The notes below the pieces were generated by a model. It did not search any database. It saw only the letters and a program-made list of their open reading frames with translations, and had not been told where the DNA came from. The position numbers and the translations under genes are program-made. A DNA stretch of 45,918 nucleotides from an uncultured Bacillota bacterium (GTDB lineage: Bacteria; Bacillota; Clostridia; Lachnospirales; Lachnospiraceae), in contig CAJKMA010000018.1 in NCBI GenBank assembly GCA_905200905.1, positions 1 through 45,918 of the forward strand, read 5' to 3'. Positions 24,148-32,192 of the stretch are shown here, in pieces. Position 1 is the first letter of the stretch, and the number at the start of each line of letters is the position of its first letter.

Positions 24148-25326
24148 TTATTCCGTAAATTTAATTTGCCTTGACACACTAAGAGCAATTCCCATTTCTG
24201 CCATAAGGAACACAACCGAAGTACCTCCATAACTAACAAAAGGAAGGGTAATTCCTGTGGTTGGAATCCAGTTTAGCACTACACAAATATTCAAAATAAC
24301 CTGAAGGGCAATGTGAATCATAATGCCGCTTACCATTAGTGAACCATAAAAATCCGGTGCATTCTGTGCTATAAAAAACAGACGATACAACAAATATCCA
24401 AACAAAGTAATAATAATCAAACCACCAAAAACTCCCAATTCTTCACATACTATGGAAAAAATCATATCATTTTGGGCCTCTGGTACAGGTCCTAGTTTCT
24501 GCACACTATTTCCCAGACCTTTTCCAAAAAATCCACCACTTCCAATAGCATACAAAGCCTGCATAATCTGATATCCTCCTTCCGAAGAATATTGCTGGGG
24601 ATTCAGCCATACCAGTACACGCTCCATACGGAAACTATCCACATTGTCCATGTTCAAAATCATTTCTCCCAAAGTAACTTGAAGGATAATTCGAATCAAA
24701 ATAATTCCAATTGCACTGACTATGGCAATCCGGATAAACAATTTTTGATTAGGATGTGCTACAAAAATCATAAGTGCTGTAATACCAGCAATAATAATAG
24801 CTGTACTTAAATTTTCTGTGAGATAAAAAGCAGCAAAAGCCAATCCGCCTCCATATGCCACTAATTTCCAAAATCCAGCTCTTGTAGCTACTTCTCTCCC
24901 CATTTTCATAATCAGACAGGGAATAAATGTAATGGCCGCAATTTTCGCCACCTCCGCCGGCTGAAATCGCAGTGCCTCCACTCCAAGGCTTAGCCACCTT
25001 TTCGCACCATTTACTTCTACGCCAAGCGGTGTATATTTTACCAATGCCATTAAGAAAATAGAGAACCAGTAAACAAATCTGCTTATATAATACAACAGAT
25101 GATAGTCAAACAGAGACATACCCAGCGCTATGATAATACTTGCCACACTGATAATAGCCTGTTTTCCGAAAAAGTTCATATCATTATCAAATTTTATCTG
25201 TGCAGTGTAAGCACTGGTACTGTACAGCATAACCAGTCCAAAGCAAATAAGCAGAATAACTGCTGCAATTAGGTTATAATCAAAATACTCTGATTTTACC
25301 CTTGCCTTTTTTTTCTTCTTTGCCAT
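24148..25326 (-). CDS. FtsW/RodA/SpoVE-family peptidoglycan polymerase
   Basis: A 392-aa SEDS protein with about 10 membrane helices. Motifs visible: NGAKRWLSLGVEALRFQPAEVAKIAAI (about residues 104-130), GKGLGNSVQKLGPVPEAQNDMIFSIVCEELG (about 262-292), and the final GITLPFVSYGGTSVVFLMAEMGIAL. The start at 25326 follows GGAGG. SEDS proteins polymerise lipid II glycan strands with a class B PBP. FtsW, RodA and SpoVE cannot be separated here, and no PBP gene is adjacent. A poly-Lys N-terminus (MAKKKKKARVK) is notable. Confidence 0.92.
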   Translation of the reverse strand: MAKKKKKARVKSEYFDYNLIAAVILLICFGLVMLYSTSAYTAQIKFDNDMNFFGKQAIISVASIIIALGMSLFDYHLLYYISRFVYWFSIFLMALVKYTPLGVEVNGAKRWLSLGVEALRFQPAEVAKIAAITFIPCLIMKMGREVATRAGFWKLVAYGGGLAFAAFYLTENLSTAIIIAGITALMIFVAHPNQKLFIRIAIVSAIGIILIRIILQVTLGEMILNMDNVDSFRMERVLVWLNPQQYSSEGGYQIMQALYAIGSGGFFGKGLGNSVQKLGPVPEAQNDMIFSIVCEELGVFGGLIIITLFGYLLYRLFFIAQNAPDFYGSLMVSGIMIHIALQVILNICVVLNWIPTTGITLPFVSYGGTSVVFLMAEMGIALSVSRQIKFTE

Positions 25327-25339
25327 TTTTATCCTCCCG

Positions 25340-27160
25340 CTAAATTCCCAGGGCATAGCTTAAAAGCTCCAGATAACCACCCGGACTTCCGCTTTCCTGG
25401 TTCTGCACCTTGCGGACTATTACCGGATCATCTGTAATAATATTATCTACACCCATATCCATCATACGCTTTACATCTCCCCTGTAATTTACGGTCCAGG
25501 CATGCACTTCTTTTCCAAGAGCATGTGCTTCCTGAACAAATCCTTCATCCACATACGTATATTTAGCACTGAAAAAATCCGCTTCTGACACTTTGGAAAT
25601 ACTTCCATAGGTCATAGTCATAATATAACCTGTCCGAATCTCCGGTGCAATTTTTTTAATCTGTTTCAGAAACTGATAGTTCATAGACGTAACCACGCAA
25701 TGTTCTTGAAATCCAGCTTCCCGAATAGTACGAACCACCTTATTGACAATTCCTTTATTTTTACCATTATACTTAATCTCTATATTTAAGTCCAGCCTTC
25801 CTTCACAAAAATTCAGAACTTCTTCCAGTGTTGGAATTTTTTCTCCTCTATACCGCTCATGAAAACTGGTTCCTGCATCTAACTTTTTTATTTCTGCCAG
25901 ATTCATCTCCCATACATTCTTTTTCACACCTGCTGTTCGCTTTAAAGAATCATCATGAAGCAAAATTAAGGCTCCATCTTTTGTTTCCTGAACATCAATT
26001 TCTGCCATATCTGCCCCACATTCTATGCTGGATTTTAAAGCGCTGATGGTGTTTTCCGGTGCCATAAGAGCTCCACCTCGATGTGCAGTAATGCCCATAT
26101 CTCCCATAAGTGTTCCCAAGGAAGTATCGTGAGAAAGTGCCAGTACCCAAAGGTAACTTCCTTCAAACAAAAGAAACAACACAGACAGAAATGCTGCCAT
26201 TCTCCTCCTTCCGACTTTCACATACCAGCTATACTGCTTTATCAGCTCATAAATAGAAATTTCTTCCTTTTGAGGTACTCGAAATCTGGCAAAAATCACA
26301 GAAACAAAAGCCAGGCTTCCAATCATCTGCACACCACCTGCAAAAATTCCAAGTGCCATATTAATGTAACCACTGAAAATTAAGACTTGACTCACTTCAC
26401 CTGCTTTCGCTGTTGTCATAGAAACTACGCCTGTCATAAGCGCCATAGAAAACAAATACGTCACAAAAATAAAAGCTAACATGATAAAATGTAAAAGCAC
26501 AAATCCGGTCAATACTTTTTTCCATTGCCTTTTTAACAGTCGGATTCCTGCCAGCATTCCTCGAAAACTCTTCTGTTTTGCCAGGATACAATATGGTAGT
26601 GCAAATACCAGTAAAAAAGACAGCATTAGTATGAGACCAATAACTCCATACAAAACAATATGTGGTGTAATAGATTTATAAATCTGTCTTGCTGTAAATT
26701 CCAGTACACGAATATAAGAAATTTCCCGAATGATAAAATAAGCGGTCAAAAATGGCGCCGCTAATGCCACACAAAAAAACCAGGAGAACCTACTATGACG
26801 CAAAAAAGCAATACTACGCTTTATCCCAAGAATCAACATATCGCTAGCATAAAGCTTTCTCCTCTGATAGGAATACTGAAATCCCAAAAGCAATGCAGAA
26901 ACCTCAATCAAGAAAAAGAAAAGAAGTAAAATTAAAATCCCAAAAAGCAAAAAAATACACAGTGGGCTGGCTAGAAATTGGCCATAATTTTCAGCAGTCA
27001 GATAGCTAAAATTCTGCTGTTTCAAAGAAAAATTCACTGCTCCATGTACCAACTGCATCATTAGAAAAAACACTGCAATCCGATACCCAATTTCAAACAG
27101 AACCAGACTTCCCATATTATATTTTATGACTGCCCATGTTTTCTTTAAAATATCTTTCAT
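25340..27160 (-). CDS. Membrane-anchored glycerophosphodiester phosphodiesterase
   Basis: A 606-aa protein in two parts. The N-terminal half (about residues 1-340) has seven or eight membrane helices of the GDPD membrane-domain type. The C-terminal GDPD TIM barrel carries the catalytic signatures ITAHRGGALMAPENTISAL (about 356-374), AEIDVQETKDG and LLHDDSLKRTAG, and ends in HAWTVNYRGDVKRMMDMGVDNIITDDP. It would hydrolyse glycerophosphodiesters at the membrane, perhaps from lipoteichoic-acid turnover. ATG at 27160 or at 27175 may be the start; neither has a strong ribosome site. It is followed after 13 bp by the FtsW/RodA gene. Confidence 0.9.
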   Translation of the reverse strand: MKDILKKTWAVIKYNMGSLVLFEIGYRIAVFFLMMQLVHGAVNFSLKQQNFSYLTAENYGQFLASPLCIFLLFGILILLLFFFLIEVSALLLGFQYSYQRRKLYASDMLILGIKRSIAFLRHSRFSWFFCVALAAPFLTAYFIIREISYIRVLEFTARQIYKSITPHIVLYGVIGLILMLSFLLVFALPYCILAKQKSFRGMLAGIRLLKRQWKKVLTGFVLLHFIMLAFIFVTYLFSMALMTGVVSMTTAKAGEVSQVLIFSGYINMALGIFAGGVQMIGSLAFVSVIFARFRVPQKEEISIYELIKQYSWYVKVGRRRMAAFLSVLFLLFEGSYLWVLALSHDTSLGTLMGDMGITAHRGGALMAPENTISALKSSIECGADMAEIDVQETKDGALILLHDDSLKRTAGVKKNVWEMNLAEIKKLDAGTSFHERYRGEKIPTLEEVLNFCEGRLDLNIEIKYNGKNKGIVNKVVRTIREAGFQEHCVVTSMNYQFLKQIKKIAPEIRTGYIMTMTYGSISKVSEADFFSAKYTYVDEGFVQEAHALGKEVHAWTVNYRGDVKRMMDMGVDNIITDDPVIVRKVQNQESGSPGGYLELLSYALGI

Positions 27161-27261
27161 GGATGAACCGCCCATCTTTCCATACTATTTTTAACCAGTT
27201 TTATTTTACAGAAAGATTTTCCCCTATGCAAGGGCAGTTGTAAAATCTTTTCTATTTTTTC

Positions 27262-27287
27262 ACCCTTTGTATTTTTTTCCATAAAAT
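27262..27287 (+). promoter_or_regulatory. Sporulation-type (sigma-E/sigma-K-like) promoter candidate for cotJ
   Basis: CATAAAAT (27280-27287) fits the -10 form CATA-n3-T shared by mother-cell sigma factors, with AC in CACC (27261-27264) 16 bp upstream, as in sigma-K. It lies 58 bp before cotJA, consistent with mother-cell expression of the coat operon. Confidence 0.45.
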
Positions 27288-27345
27288 AGTACTGTAATTA
27301 GGCAGTCATTTGAAAACTGCTATCTTTTTTAGAAAGGAATTTTCT

Positions 27346-27654
27346 ATGGACTATTATGGAATGAATCCAATGATATCACGTTCTTGCCGTATACAGCCAC
27401 GGGATTTTCGTCCCCAGGGTTCCTGTCCTATTCCAGTAATGGAAAAAAAGCAGGCAAACCCATGCGGCTGTTCTGATAAAATCGAAGATATGGACATTTA
27501 TAAACATGCAGACCATCTTCCTCTTACCATGGCCTATGTGCCTATGCAGCACTTTTCCAATATCTTTACCCCATGCAAAGGCTTCCAAATGGGCACCATT
27601 TTCCCCGAACTTTGCAAGCCATTCTGCGGAAAGCGAGGTGGCTGTAAATGTTAA
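27346..27654 (+). CDS. cotJA: Spore coat-associated protein CotJA
   Basis: A 102-aa protein with the CotJA domain in its second half (LTMAYVPMQHFSNIFTPCKGFQMGTIFPEL, about residues 60-89). It is longer than Bacillus CotJA because of a Pro/Cys-rich N-terminal part (CRIQPRDFRPQGSCPIPV) and a Cys-rich tail. The start at 27346 follows AGAAAGGAA. It overlaps cotJB by 7 bp. Confidence 0.9.
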   Translation: MDYYGMNPMISRSCRIQPRDFRPQGSCPIPVMEKKQANPCGCSDKIEDMDIYKHADHLPLTMAYVPMQHFSNIFTPCKGFQMGTIFPELCKPFCGKRGGCKC

Positions 27655-27926
27655 ATTCCAATAACCACTCCTGTTCCAAAGAAGAATTACTACAGCTTAT
27701 TAACGAAATAAGCTTTGTTGTAGTTGAACTTTCTCTTTTCCTTGATACACATCCCGATGATGAAGATGCTCTTGCGTGTTTGAAAGAACATTCTCAAGCA
27801 CGTAATCGGGCTTTGGAAGAATATGCTGCACATTATGGTCCACTTACTCTGGATACGGCGTCTGAAAATTGCAACCGCAGATGGGACTGGATTATGCAGC
27901 CATGGCCATGGGAAGGGGGATGTTAA
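27648..27926 (+). CDS. cotJB: Spore coat protein CotJB
   Basis: A 92-aa protein with the CotJB domain: EELLQLINEISFVVVELSLFLDTHPDD (about residues 11-37) and YGPLTLDTASENCNRRWDWIMQPWPWEGGC at the end, including the conserved WxWxxxPWPWE. It is cotranslated with cotJA. It is needed in Bacillus for CotJC incorporation into the coat. Confidence 0.93.
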   Translation: MLNSNNHSCSKEELLQLINEISFVVVELSLFLDTHPDDEDALACLKEHSQARNRALEEYAAHYGPLTLDTASENCNRRWDWIMQPWPWEGGC

Positions 27927-27929
27927 GTT

Positions 27930-28166
27930 ATGTGGAATTATGAAAAAAGACTCCAGTTTCCAGTAAATATTAAAAAACCTGATGCAAGGGCCGCACAGGT
28001 AATTATCAGTCAATACGGGGGTCCTGACGGGGAAATGGGCGCCTCTATGCGTTATCTATCCCAGCGTTTTGCCATGACAAATAGAATTGCCATGGGAACG
28101 CTCACTGATATCGGTACATCTGTACCGATATTGCACACGTTACTTTTCAATAAAAGATGTTTCTAA
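27930..28166 (+). pseudogene. cotJC: cotJC, 5' part (interrupted gene)
   Basis: The first 62 codons of a CotJC/Mn-catalase-like protein: from MWNYEKRLQFPVNIKK through GPDGEMGASMRYL to TLTDIGT. The metal-ligand Glu35 (in GPDGEMG) is here, but E65 and H68 are not. From 28114 the frame reads into the inserted element and stops at 28166 after 16 foreign residues. Joining 27930-28114 with 36415-36862 gives an unbroken 633-nt, 210-aa frame. It is therefore not decayed but interrupted, with both parts in frame with each other. Confidence 0.93.
28108..28140. repeat. attL of the cotJC element
   Basis: The junction carries the core ATATCGG (28108-28114), shared with attR, followed by the phage-type arm with TGTACCGATATTGCACAC. 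The arm CGATATTGCAC is the inverted copy of GTGCAATTTCG in attR. The recombinase stop codon begins at 28142 on the minus strand, so the gene ends inside the arm. Confidence 0.88.
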
Positions 28167-29756
28167 AATTTCTGTTTTGAAATATTCCCCTTTTCCCGTT
28201 GCCTTTACTTTCAGCCGGATTCCTATCGGTATTGACTTCAACCATACATCAACAATATTTCCCTTATGAATCTCCATATGGTCTAGGACTTCTTTATAAA
28301 CATCTTCACTATTACCATCTAGTTTCATAATCTCATCTAAGGCTTTTACATACTGCTCCATATGATTTACCTGACGAGAATCCGACTTGTCTTTTTGTAA
28401 AGCATCTGACAGTTGTATATTCAGTTTTTCAAGTTCTTCGTTATACCACTCTGTTTGATTCTGTAAATCTTCCTTTGAAATCAGTCCATCAAGCATTAAA
28501 TCAATTGCTTTTCGTTTCTTCATTTCAAGATTATCTATTTTCTTCTTGATTTTCTTTGAATCTACTTTTTTTGCTGTTGCTTTTTGAAGCTGTGAGATTT
28601 CTTTTAAAATTTCTTTTTTCAAGGAATCACGCTCTCCTTGAACAAGAGTGATACAGTAATTCATGCAAGTTTTTAAAGAACGGTCATTGATAGAAGAATT
28701 ATTACAGCCGATTTCGTTTCCGTCAGCATCTTGTTTCTTTGTGCCATGATTTGCAGCGGCATAACAACGCCAAGCCTTATAGACATCTCCACTCATTAAT
28801 TTTTTCGTGCGGCTGACATAACGGCATCCACATTCCGCACAATGAATTTTCCCACTGCACCAATAGCGGTTACTATGCTTTGATTTCTGTTCTTCTGAAG
28901 GAGAACGTCTTTTCAATTCCTCCTGTGTCCTGTTCCACAAATCTCTGTCAATAATAGGTTCATGATGTTCTTTCAAGTAAACCATTTCCTCCTCTCCCCT
29001 GTTGTATTTCTTTGAATGAGTTAGATAATCTGGTGTGTATGTTTTCTTCTGACATAAATCCCCTACATATTTTTCATTTCTTAACACCCTAAGAATAACT
29101 ACATTAGACCATAAAGCAATTCTTTTAGGTCGCATCCCTTCTACTAAAAGTTCATTTGCAATAGTCCATGTTCCTTTTCCTTCATTTGTATATTTATGAA
29201 AAATTGCTTGCACTATCGGAACTTCTTCTTCGTTAATATGTAGTTGTCCATTCTGAACAGTATAACCTAATAAGTCTCTGCCAAATACAACACCTTTTTC
29301 CATCTGACGCTTTTGCCCCCATTTCACACGTTCCGAAGTCTTTCTGGATTCTTCCTGTGCGATACTTGCCATAATAGTTAAGCGAAGTTCTCCATCAGCG
29401 TCTCTTGTGTCGATATTATCAATAGTAAAAATAACGCCGACACCTGCTGATTTAAGTTTGCGTGTATAAGACAGCGTATCTACTGTATTTCTGGCGAACC
29501 TTGCAACCTCTTTTGTTATAATCAAGTCAACCTCTCCGTTTAGAGCATCCTGTATCATTTTCTTAAAGCCGGAACGTTTCTTTATCTGTGTTCCGCTGAT
29601 TCCCTCATCATAATACACTTCACTAAGTTTCCAACCTTCATGATGTGTAATATAATCAGCAAAATAACTTCTTTGGCTTAAAAGTGAATTCGTTTGGTCT
29701 TCTTTATCTGTAGATACTCTGGCATATGCCGCAACCCTTAAAATATTTTCTTTCAT
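28140..29756 (-). CDS. Large serine recombinase (element integrase)
   Basis: A 538-aa protein. N-terminal resolvase domain: RVAAYARVSTDKEDQTNSL with catalytic Ser15 and the arginine-rich helix VARFARNTVDTLSYTRKLK. Recombinase domain about 165-270 (FGRDLLGYTVQNGQLHINEEE, then WTIANELLVEGMRP). Zinc-ribbon from about 303 (CAECGCRYVSRT with a later Cys pair), then a coiled coil (about 385-440). All catalytic residues seem present. The start at 29756 follows TGGAGG. It is placed beside attL, the usual site for an integrase gene. The promoter at 29802-29830 carries an inverted repeat. It would insert at attB in cotJC and, with a directionality factor, excise. Confidence 0.95.
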   Translation of the reverse strand: MKENILRVAAYARVSTDKEDQTNSLLSQRSYFADYITHHEGWKLSEVYYDEGISGTQIKKRSGFKKMIQDALNGEVDLIITKEVARFARNTVDTLSYTRKLKSAGVGVIFTIDNIDTRDADGELRLTIMASIAQEESRKTSERVKWGQKRQMEKGVVFGRDLLGYTVQNGQLHINEEEVPIVQAIFHKYTNEGKGTWTIANELLVEGMRPKRIALWSNVVILRVLRNEKYVGDLCQKKTYTPDYLTHSKKYNRGEEEMVYLKEHHEPIIDRDLWNRTQEELKRRSPSEEQKSKHSNRYWCSGKIHCAECGCRYVSRTKKLMSGDVYKAWRCYAAANHGTKKQDADGNEIGCNNSSINDRSLKTCMNYCITLVQGERDSLKKEILKEISQLQKATAKKVDSKKIKKKIDNLEMKKRKAIDLMLDGLISKEDLQNQTEWYNEELEKLNIQLSDALQKDKSDSRQVNHMEQYVKALDEIMKLDGNSEDVYKEVLDHMEIHKGNIVDVWLKSIPIGIRLKVKATGKGEYFKTEILETSFIEK

Positions 29757-29781
29757 TGTGCTACCTCCATAAATGAAAATA

Positions 29782-29833
29782 GCACACCACAAGACAACTA
29801 TATTGTATCAAAATCTCTTGTGATGTGCAATTT
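29782..29833 (-). promoter_or_regulatory. Recombinase promoter with flanking inverted repeat
   Basis: On the minus strand -35 TTGCAC (29825-29830) and -10 TACAAT (29802-29807) are 17 bp apart. A 13-bp inverted repeat, GCACACCACAAGA (29782-29794) and TCTTGTGATGTGC (29816-29828), with one mismatch, flanks the -10. ATGTGCAATTT (29823-29833) occurs again in attR (36389-36399), and TGTGGTGTGC occurs again next to attR (36356-36365), so the recombinase may bind here and regulate itself. Confidence 0.6.
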
Positions 29834-29841
29834 GATTTGCG

Positions 29842-30009
29842 TTATTTTTCATTTATCAGAGAATTTAGTTGCTCATCTGACAAAAGGGAGCGTCTACGTA
29901 ATTCTTTATATATTCCGCACTTTAAGATTTTACGAAAGGATTTTTGTATCTCTATTGAAAGCATTTTACTATCCGGCTCTTTTTCAGATTCGCCAGCAGA
30001 TTCTTGCAT
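29842..30009 (-). CDS. Small hypothetical protein, possible directionality factor
   Basis: A 55-aa protein (MQESAGESEKEPDSKMLS at its start) with a predicted amphipathic helical C-terminal half (IYKELRRRSLLSDEQLNSLIN). That segment resembles the SHOCT-type short helix-turn-helix found in mobile-element proteins. The start at 30009 follows AAAGGGGG; an upstream ATG at 30027 lacks one. It is upstream of the recombinase on the same strand, where excision partners are often encoded, but that role is inference. Confidence 0.45.
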   Translation of the reverse strand: MQESAGESEKEPDSKMLSIEIQKSFRKILKCGIYKELRRRSLLSDEQLNSLINEK

Positions 30010-30066
30010 ACAATTCCCCCTTTCCATGACTTATAATTACATTATGCGAAAGCCGCAAAAATGTTC

Positions 30067-30949
30067 CTAATCTTTCTTTTCCGCAAAAGGTAGCTTTTGC
30101 TGTTCCCCTGCTGTCAAAGTACGAAAGTCTGTATCTCTTTCAAAATAAGCCTGCACAGACGGATAGATAATTTTCTTCCCCTTATCATCATAGGTTATTA
30201 CTTTATGTATTCGTCTTAAAAAAGCCTCCCATGATTCTCTGTCTTCTCTTTGTGCTTCTGGATATTGTCTTTCTAAAGACCAATTTGATATTATATATAT
30301 CGAATTGTAGCACGCAAATTTATTTGCATAACGACTAGGCAACTGAATCGGATAAATATCGCAATATAAGAGCATTTCTTTTAATTTTAGCGATGAGCGA
30401 AACTCATCAAACGCAATAACTGGCTGACAATTATAATTGTCAAATGGATGTAAGTAATCTGTTACTCGATATACATTTGAATACCCATGCTTCTCTAACA
30501 CTCCTCTTGTCTTTCCCGTACCCGTATATCCACTAATATATACAACTTCTAACTCAAGCCGAACAGTATCTTTATAACGTTCAGTTAAAATGGTAGTTCT
30601 GACCTTGTCTATTTTATCTATCTGTAAAATATAGTCTTGATTGACCGATAAAATTTCAGCATTTGTCATATCTTCTAAAACCATTTGATAAAGTTCAGAC
30701 ATATCCTGCCTACGTCCTCTTGAATCCGGTGGTGGCGTTCCATATTCTTCAAAAGAGCCATCTATTTTTGTTCCATGCTTTTCATCATGCTCCCATCTTC
30801 CCTCTTTTTTCACATACAAAATATTGTCAGAAATATTTCCTTTGCACACTTCGATATGAAATTCCAAATATTTTTTGATGGGTATATCCCTTTTCTAAAG
30901 GATTATTACTTGTCAGTTGATATTTATACGCTTGTGTATCTATAATCAT
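30067..30949 (-). pseudogene. CRESS-type rolling-circle Rep, motif II deleted
   Basis: Two frames together form a Rep. The first frame (ATG at 30949, after AAAAGGAG) gives HUH motif I, YKYQLTSNNPLEKGYTHQ. The second frame continues from about IKKYLEFHIEVCKG through motif III (DNILYVKKEGRW; catalytic Tyr) to an SF3 helicase: Walker A GYTGTGKT, Walker B VIAFDEF, motif C IYIISNW. The sequence that should carry motif II (HUH) between them is missing, and the frames differ by one. The rest of the protein looks intact, with family sequences such as GYSNVYRVTDYLHPFD and RRIHKVITY. It is probably inactive for nicking. Confidence 0.82.
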
Positions 30950-31029
30950 TCACTCCTTTTGTGCTTTTTGTGCAACAATAGGAACATGGCTCAAAGCCTT
31001 GAACTTCCTAGTGTTTTCCGTGTTTGTGC

Positions 31030-31057
31030 AAGGTTGGGTAATACTAAAGCCAACCTT
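31030..31057 (-). other. Rolling-circle origin stem-loop (TAGTATTAC)
   Basis: A perfect 8-bp stem AAGGTTGG/CCAACCTT encloses a 12-nt loop that on the minus strand reads CTTTAGTATTAC. TAGTATTAC is the circovirus nonanucleotide; related viruses and bacterial CRESS-type plasmids use the same form, nicked between the second T-run and AC. It is 81 bp upstream of the Rep start and on the Rep coding strand, the expected place. This match is direct from sequence; function is inferred. Confidence 0.8.
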
Positions 31058-31060
31058 TTT

Positions 31061-31092
31061 CCAAAGGCTTGTGGCTACGCCACCGCCTTTGG
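31061..31092. other. Nested hairpin beside the origin
   Basis: CCAAAGGC (31061-31068) pairs with GCCTTTGG (31085-31092), and inside it GTGGC (31071-31075) pairs with GCCAC (31079-31083), leaving only small bulges. It is 3 bp from the origin stem-loop. There is no T-run on either strand, so it is more likely an origin accessory or single-strand-origin structure than a terminator. Confidence 0.55.
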
Positions 31093-31103
31093 AATTTTAG
31101 ATA

Positions 31104-31619
31104 TTACGAAAGTGCCTTAACACAGTATTCTAATCCCTTGCCAACAAAAGTGCCACTAAATTTTGCCTGAATATCTTTCTTCTTTTCCTCCCAAATATGC
31201 AACGGCTGATTTGTATAAAATTCCCTTATAATGATTTCTTTTTTTCTATCTTTCTTTTTACTTATTAAAATAGGGGGCTGATTCAGCATAGTAACATTTG
31301 TAAACGCAAGTAAGATATTTGTTTCATCTTTTATCGCAGTTCGTTCTCCTATGATTTGAATAGTATAAATCAATAAAATAATCGGAAAAATTATTGCGAT
31401 AATATGTAAAGATATTTTAAAAACTGGAAATAAAAACTCTACAACTTCTATCTGTACAAGCATTACATTGATTAACTTCCTTATAATAGGGAAACTTCCT
31501 AAAATCAATAAGACAAAAATATTCAAATATGGTCTTTGTATCAGTTGTTGAATCCCAAGCTTTAATCTTGACCACATTCTTACTCTGTTATACTTTTCTT
31601 TTAAATATCTGTTTTCCAT
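31104..31619 (-). CDS. Hypothetical membrane protein of the Rep region
   Basis: A 171-aa protein. A basic N-terminus (MENRYLKEKYNRVRMWSRLK) is followed by two membrane helices (about residues 31-48 and 68-90) and a soluble Lys-rich tail ending EKKKDIQAKFSGTFVGKGLEYCVKAL. The start at 31619 follows GAAAGGAT; an upstream extension to 31724 overlaps the previous gene. No family is recognised. Its location before the origin and Rep suggests a role in replication or transfer of the element, but nothing in the sequence proves this. Confidence 0.65.
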   Translation of the reverse strand: MENRYLKEKYNRVRMWSRLKLGIQQLIQRPYLNIFVLLILGSFPIIRKLINVMLVQIEVVEFLFPVFKISLHIIAIIFPIILLIYTIQIIGERTAIKDETNILLAFTNVTMLNQPPILISKKKDRKKEIIIREFYTNQPLHIWEEKKKDIQAKFSGTFVGKGLEYCVKALS

Positions 31620-31683
31620 TTTTTTATCCTTTCGTTTGTCTTGAAACAGAGGATGTCCCGGAAACATCCTCTGAATAGCAATA

Positions 31684-31923
31684 TTAAATTTTGTCAATGT
31701 ACTCAATTTTGCCTTTGTAATCAAATGTGATTTCTACTTTATCACCGCTTTCTAAATCTGTCGGCAATTCAACATCTACATTTGCAAAGAACTTCTCACA
31801 TTTCCTTCCAATCACTCCACCTTTCTCATCTTCAAAGGCTGTGTATAGTGTTGTTCCTTCAATCAATTTGCCTTCCTTATTCTGAAATTTGACTGGTCTT
31901 AAACCCATAAGTGTCATCTCCAT
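31684..31923 (-). CDS. Small beta-rich hypothetical protein
   Basis: A 79-aa protein (MEMTLMGLRPVKFQNKEGKL start) of alternating short hydrophobic and charged stretches predicted to form five beta strands, with the central GTTLYTAFEDEKGGVIGRK and a C-terminal GDKVEITFDYKGKIEYID. Size and pattern resemble OB-fold or small single-stranded-DNA-binding proteins of plasmids and filamentous phages, but without decisive motifs. AAAGGAGG precedes the start. It is first in the minus-strand group leading to the Rep gene. Confidence 0.65.
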   Translation of the reverse strand: MEMTLMGLRPVKFQNKEGKLIEGTTLYTAFEDEKGGVIGRKCEKFFANVDVELPTDLESGDKVEITFDYKGKIEYIDKI

Positions 31924-32023
31924 AATGACGTCCTCCTTTAATCATTGATTTTTGCTTATTAAGTATGATATAAGCTGCACAACTTATGATCTATATTCTA
32001 CTCAAAAATTAAAATTTGCCTAT

Positions 32024-32036
32024 TACATGTCATGTA
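32024..32036. promoter_or_regulatory. Palindrome TACATGTCATGTA
   Basis: A perfect 6-bp inverted repeat around a central T, about 100 bp upstream of the 79-aa gene. It is a possible operator for one of the element's regulators. The rest of the 269-bp gap between 31924 and 32192 has only AT-rich sequence, apart from the terminator at 32152-32184. Confidence 0.3.
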
Positions 32037-32151
32037 GAGCCGAAAAAGCTTGTAAATAACGCATTTTTTTCATAAAGTACCAAAAGATATCTTTTTTAAA
32101 CACACTAAAATCGTATCTTTTTGTACTTCATAAGTAAAAAGAATATCAAAA

Positions 32152-32184
32152 AAAATACACGCTACCGAAATAGCATGTATTTTT
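32152..32184 (-). terminator. Terminator of the RHH-HTH operon
   Basis: A 13-bp stem (AAAATACATGCTA paired with TAGCGTGTATTTT on the minus strand, one mismatch) is followed by a run of eight T. It directly follows the HTH gene stop codon at 32193. Confidence 0.85.
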
Positions 32185-32192
32185 CATCTTAT

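Noticed and set aside
29802..29809. Sporulation sigma promoter for the recombinase (GATACAAT resembles CATACAAT)
   Set aside because: The first base differs and a good sigma-A -35 (TTGCAC, 17-bp spacing) is present; sequence alone does not support sigma-E control, although it does not exclude it.
31061..31092. Terminator of the 171-aa gene
   Set aside because: The stem is strong, but neither strand has a following T-run.
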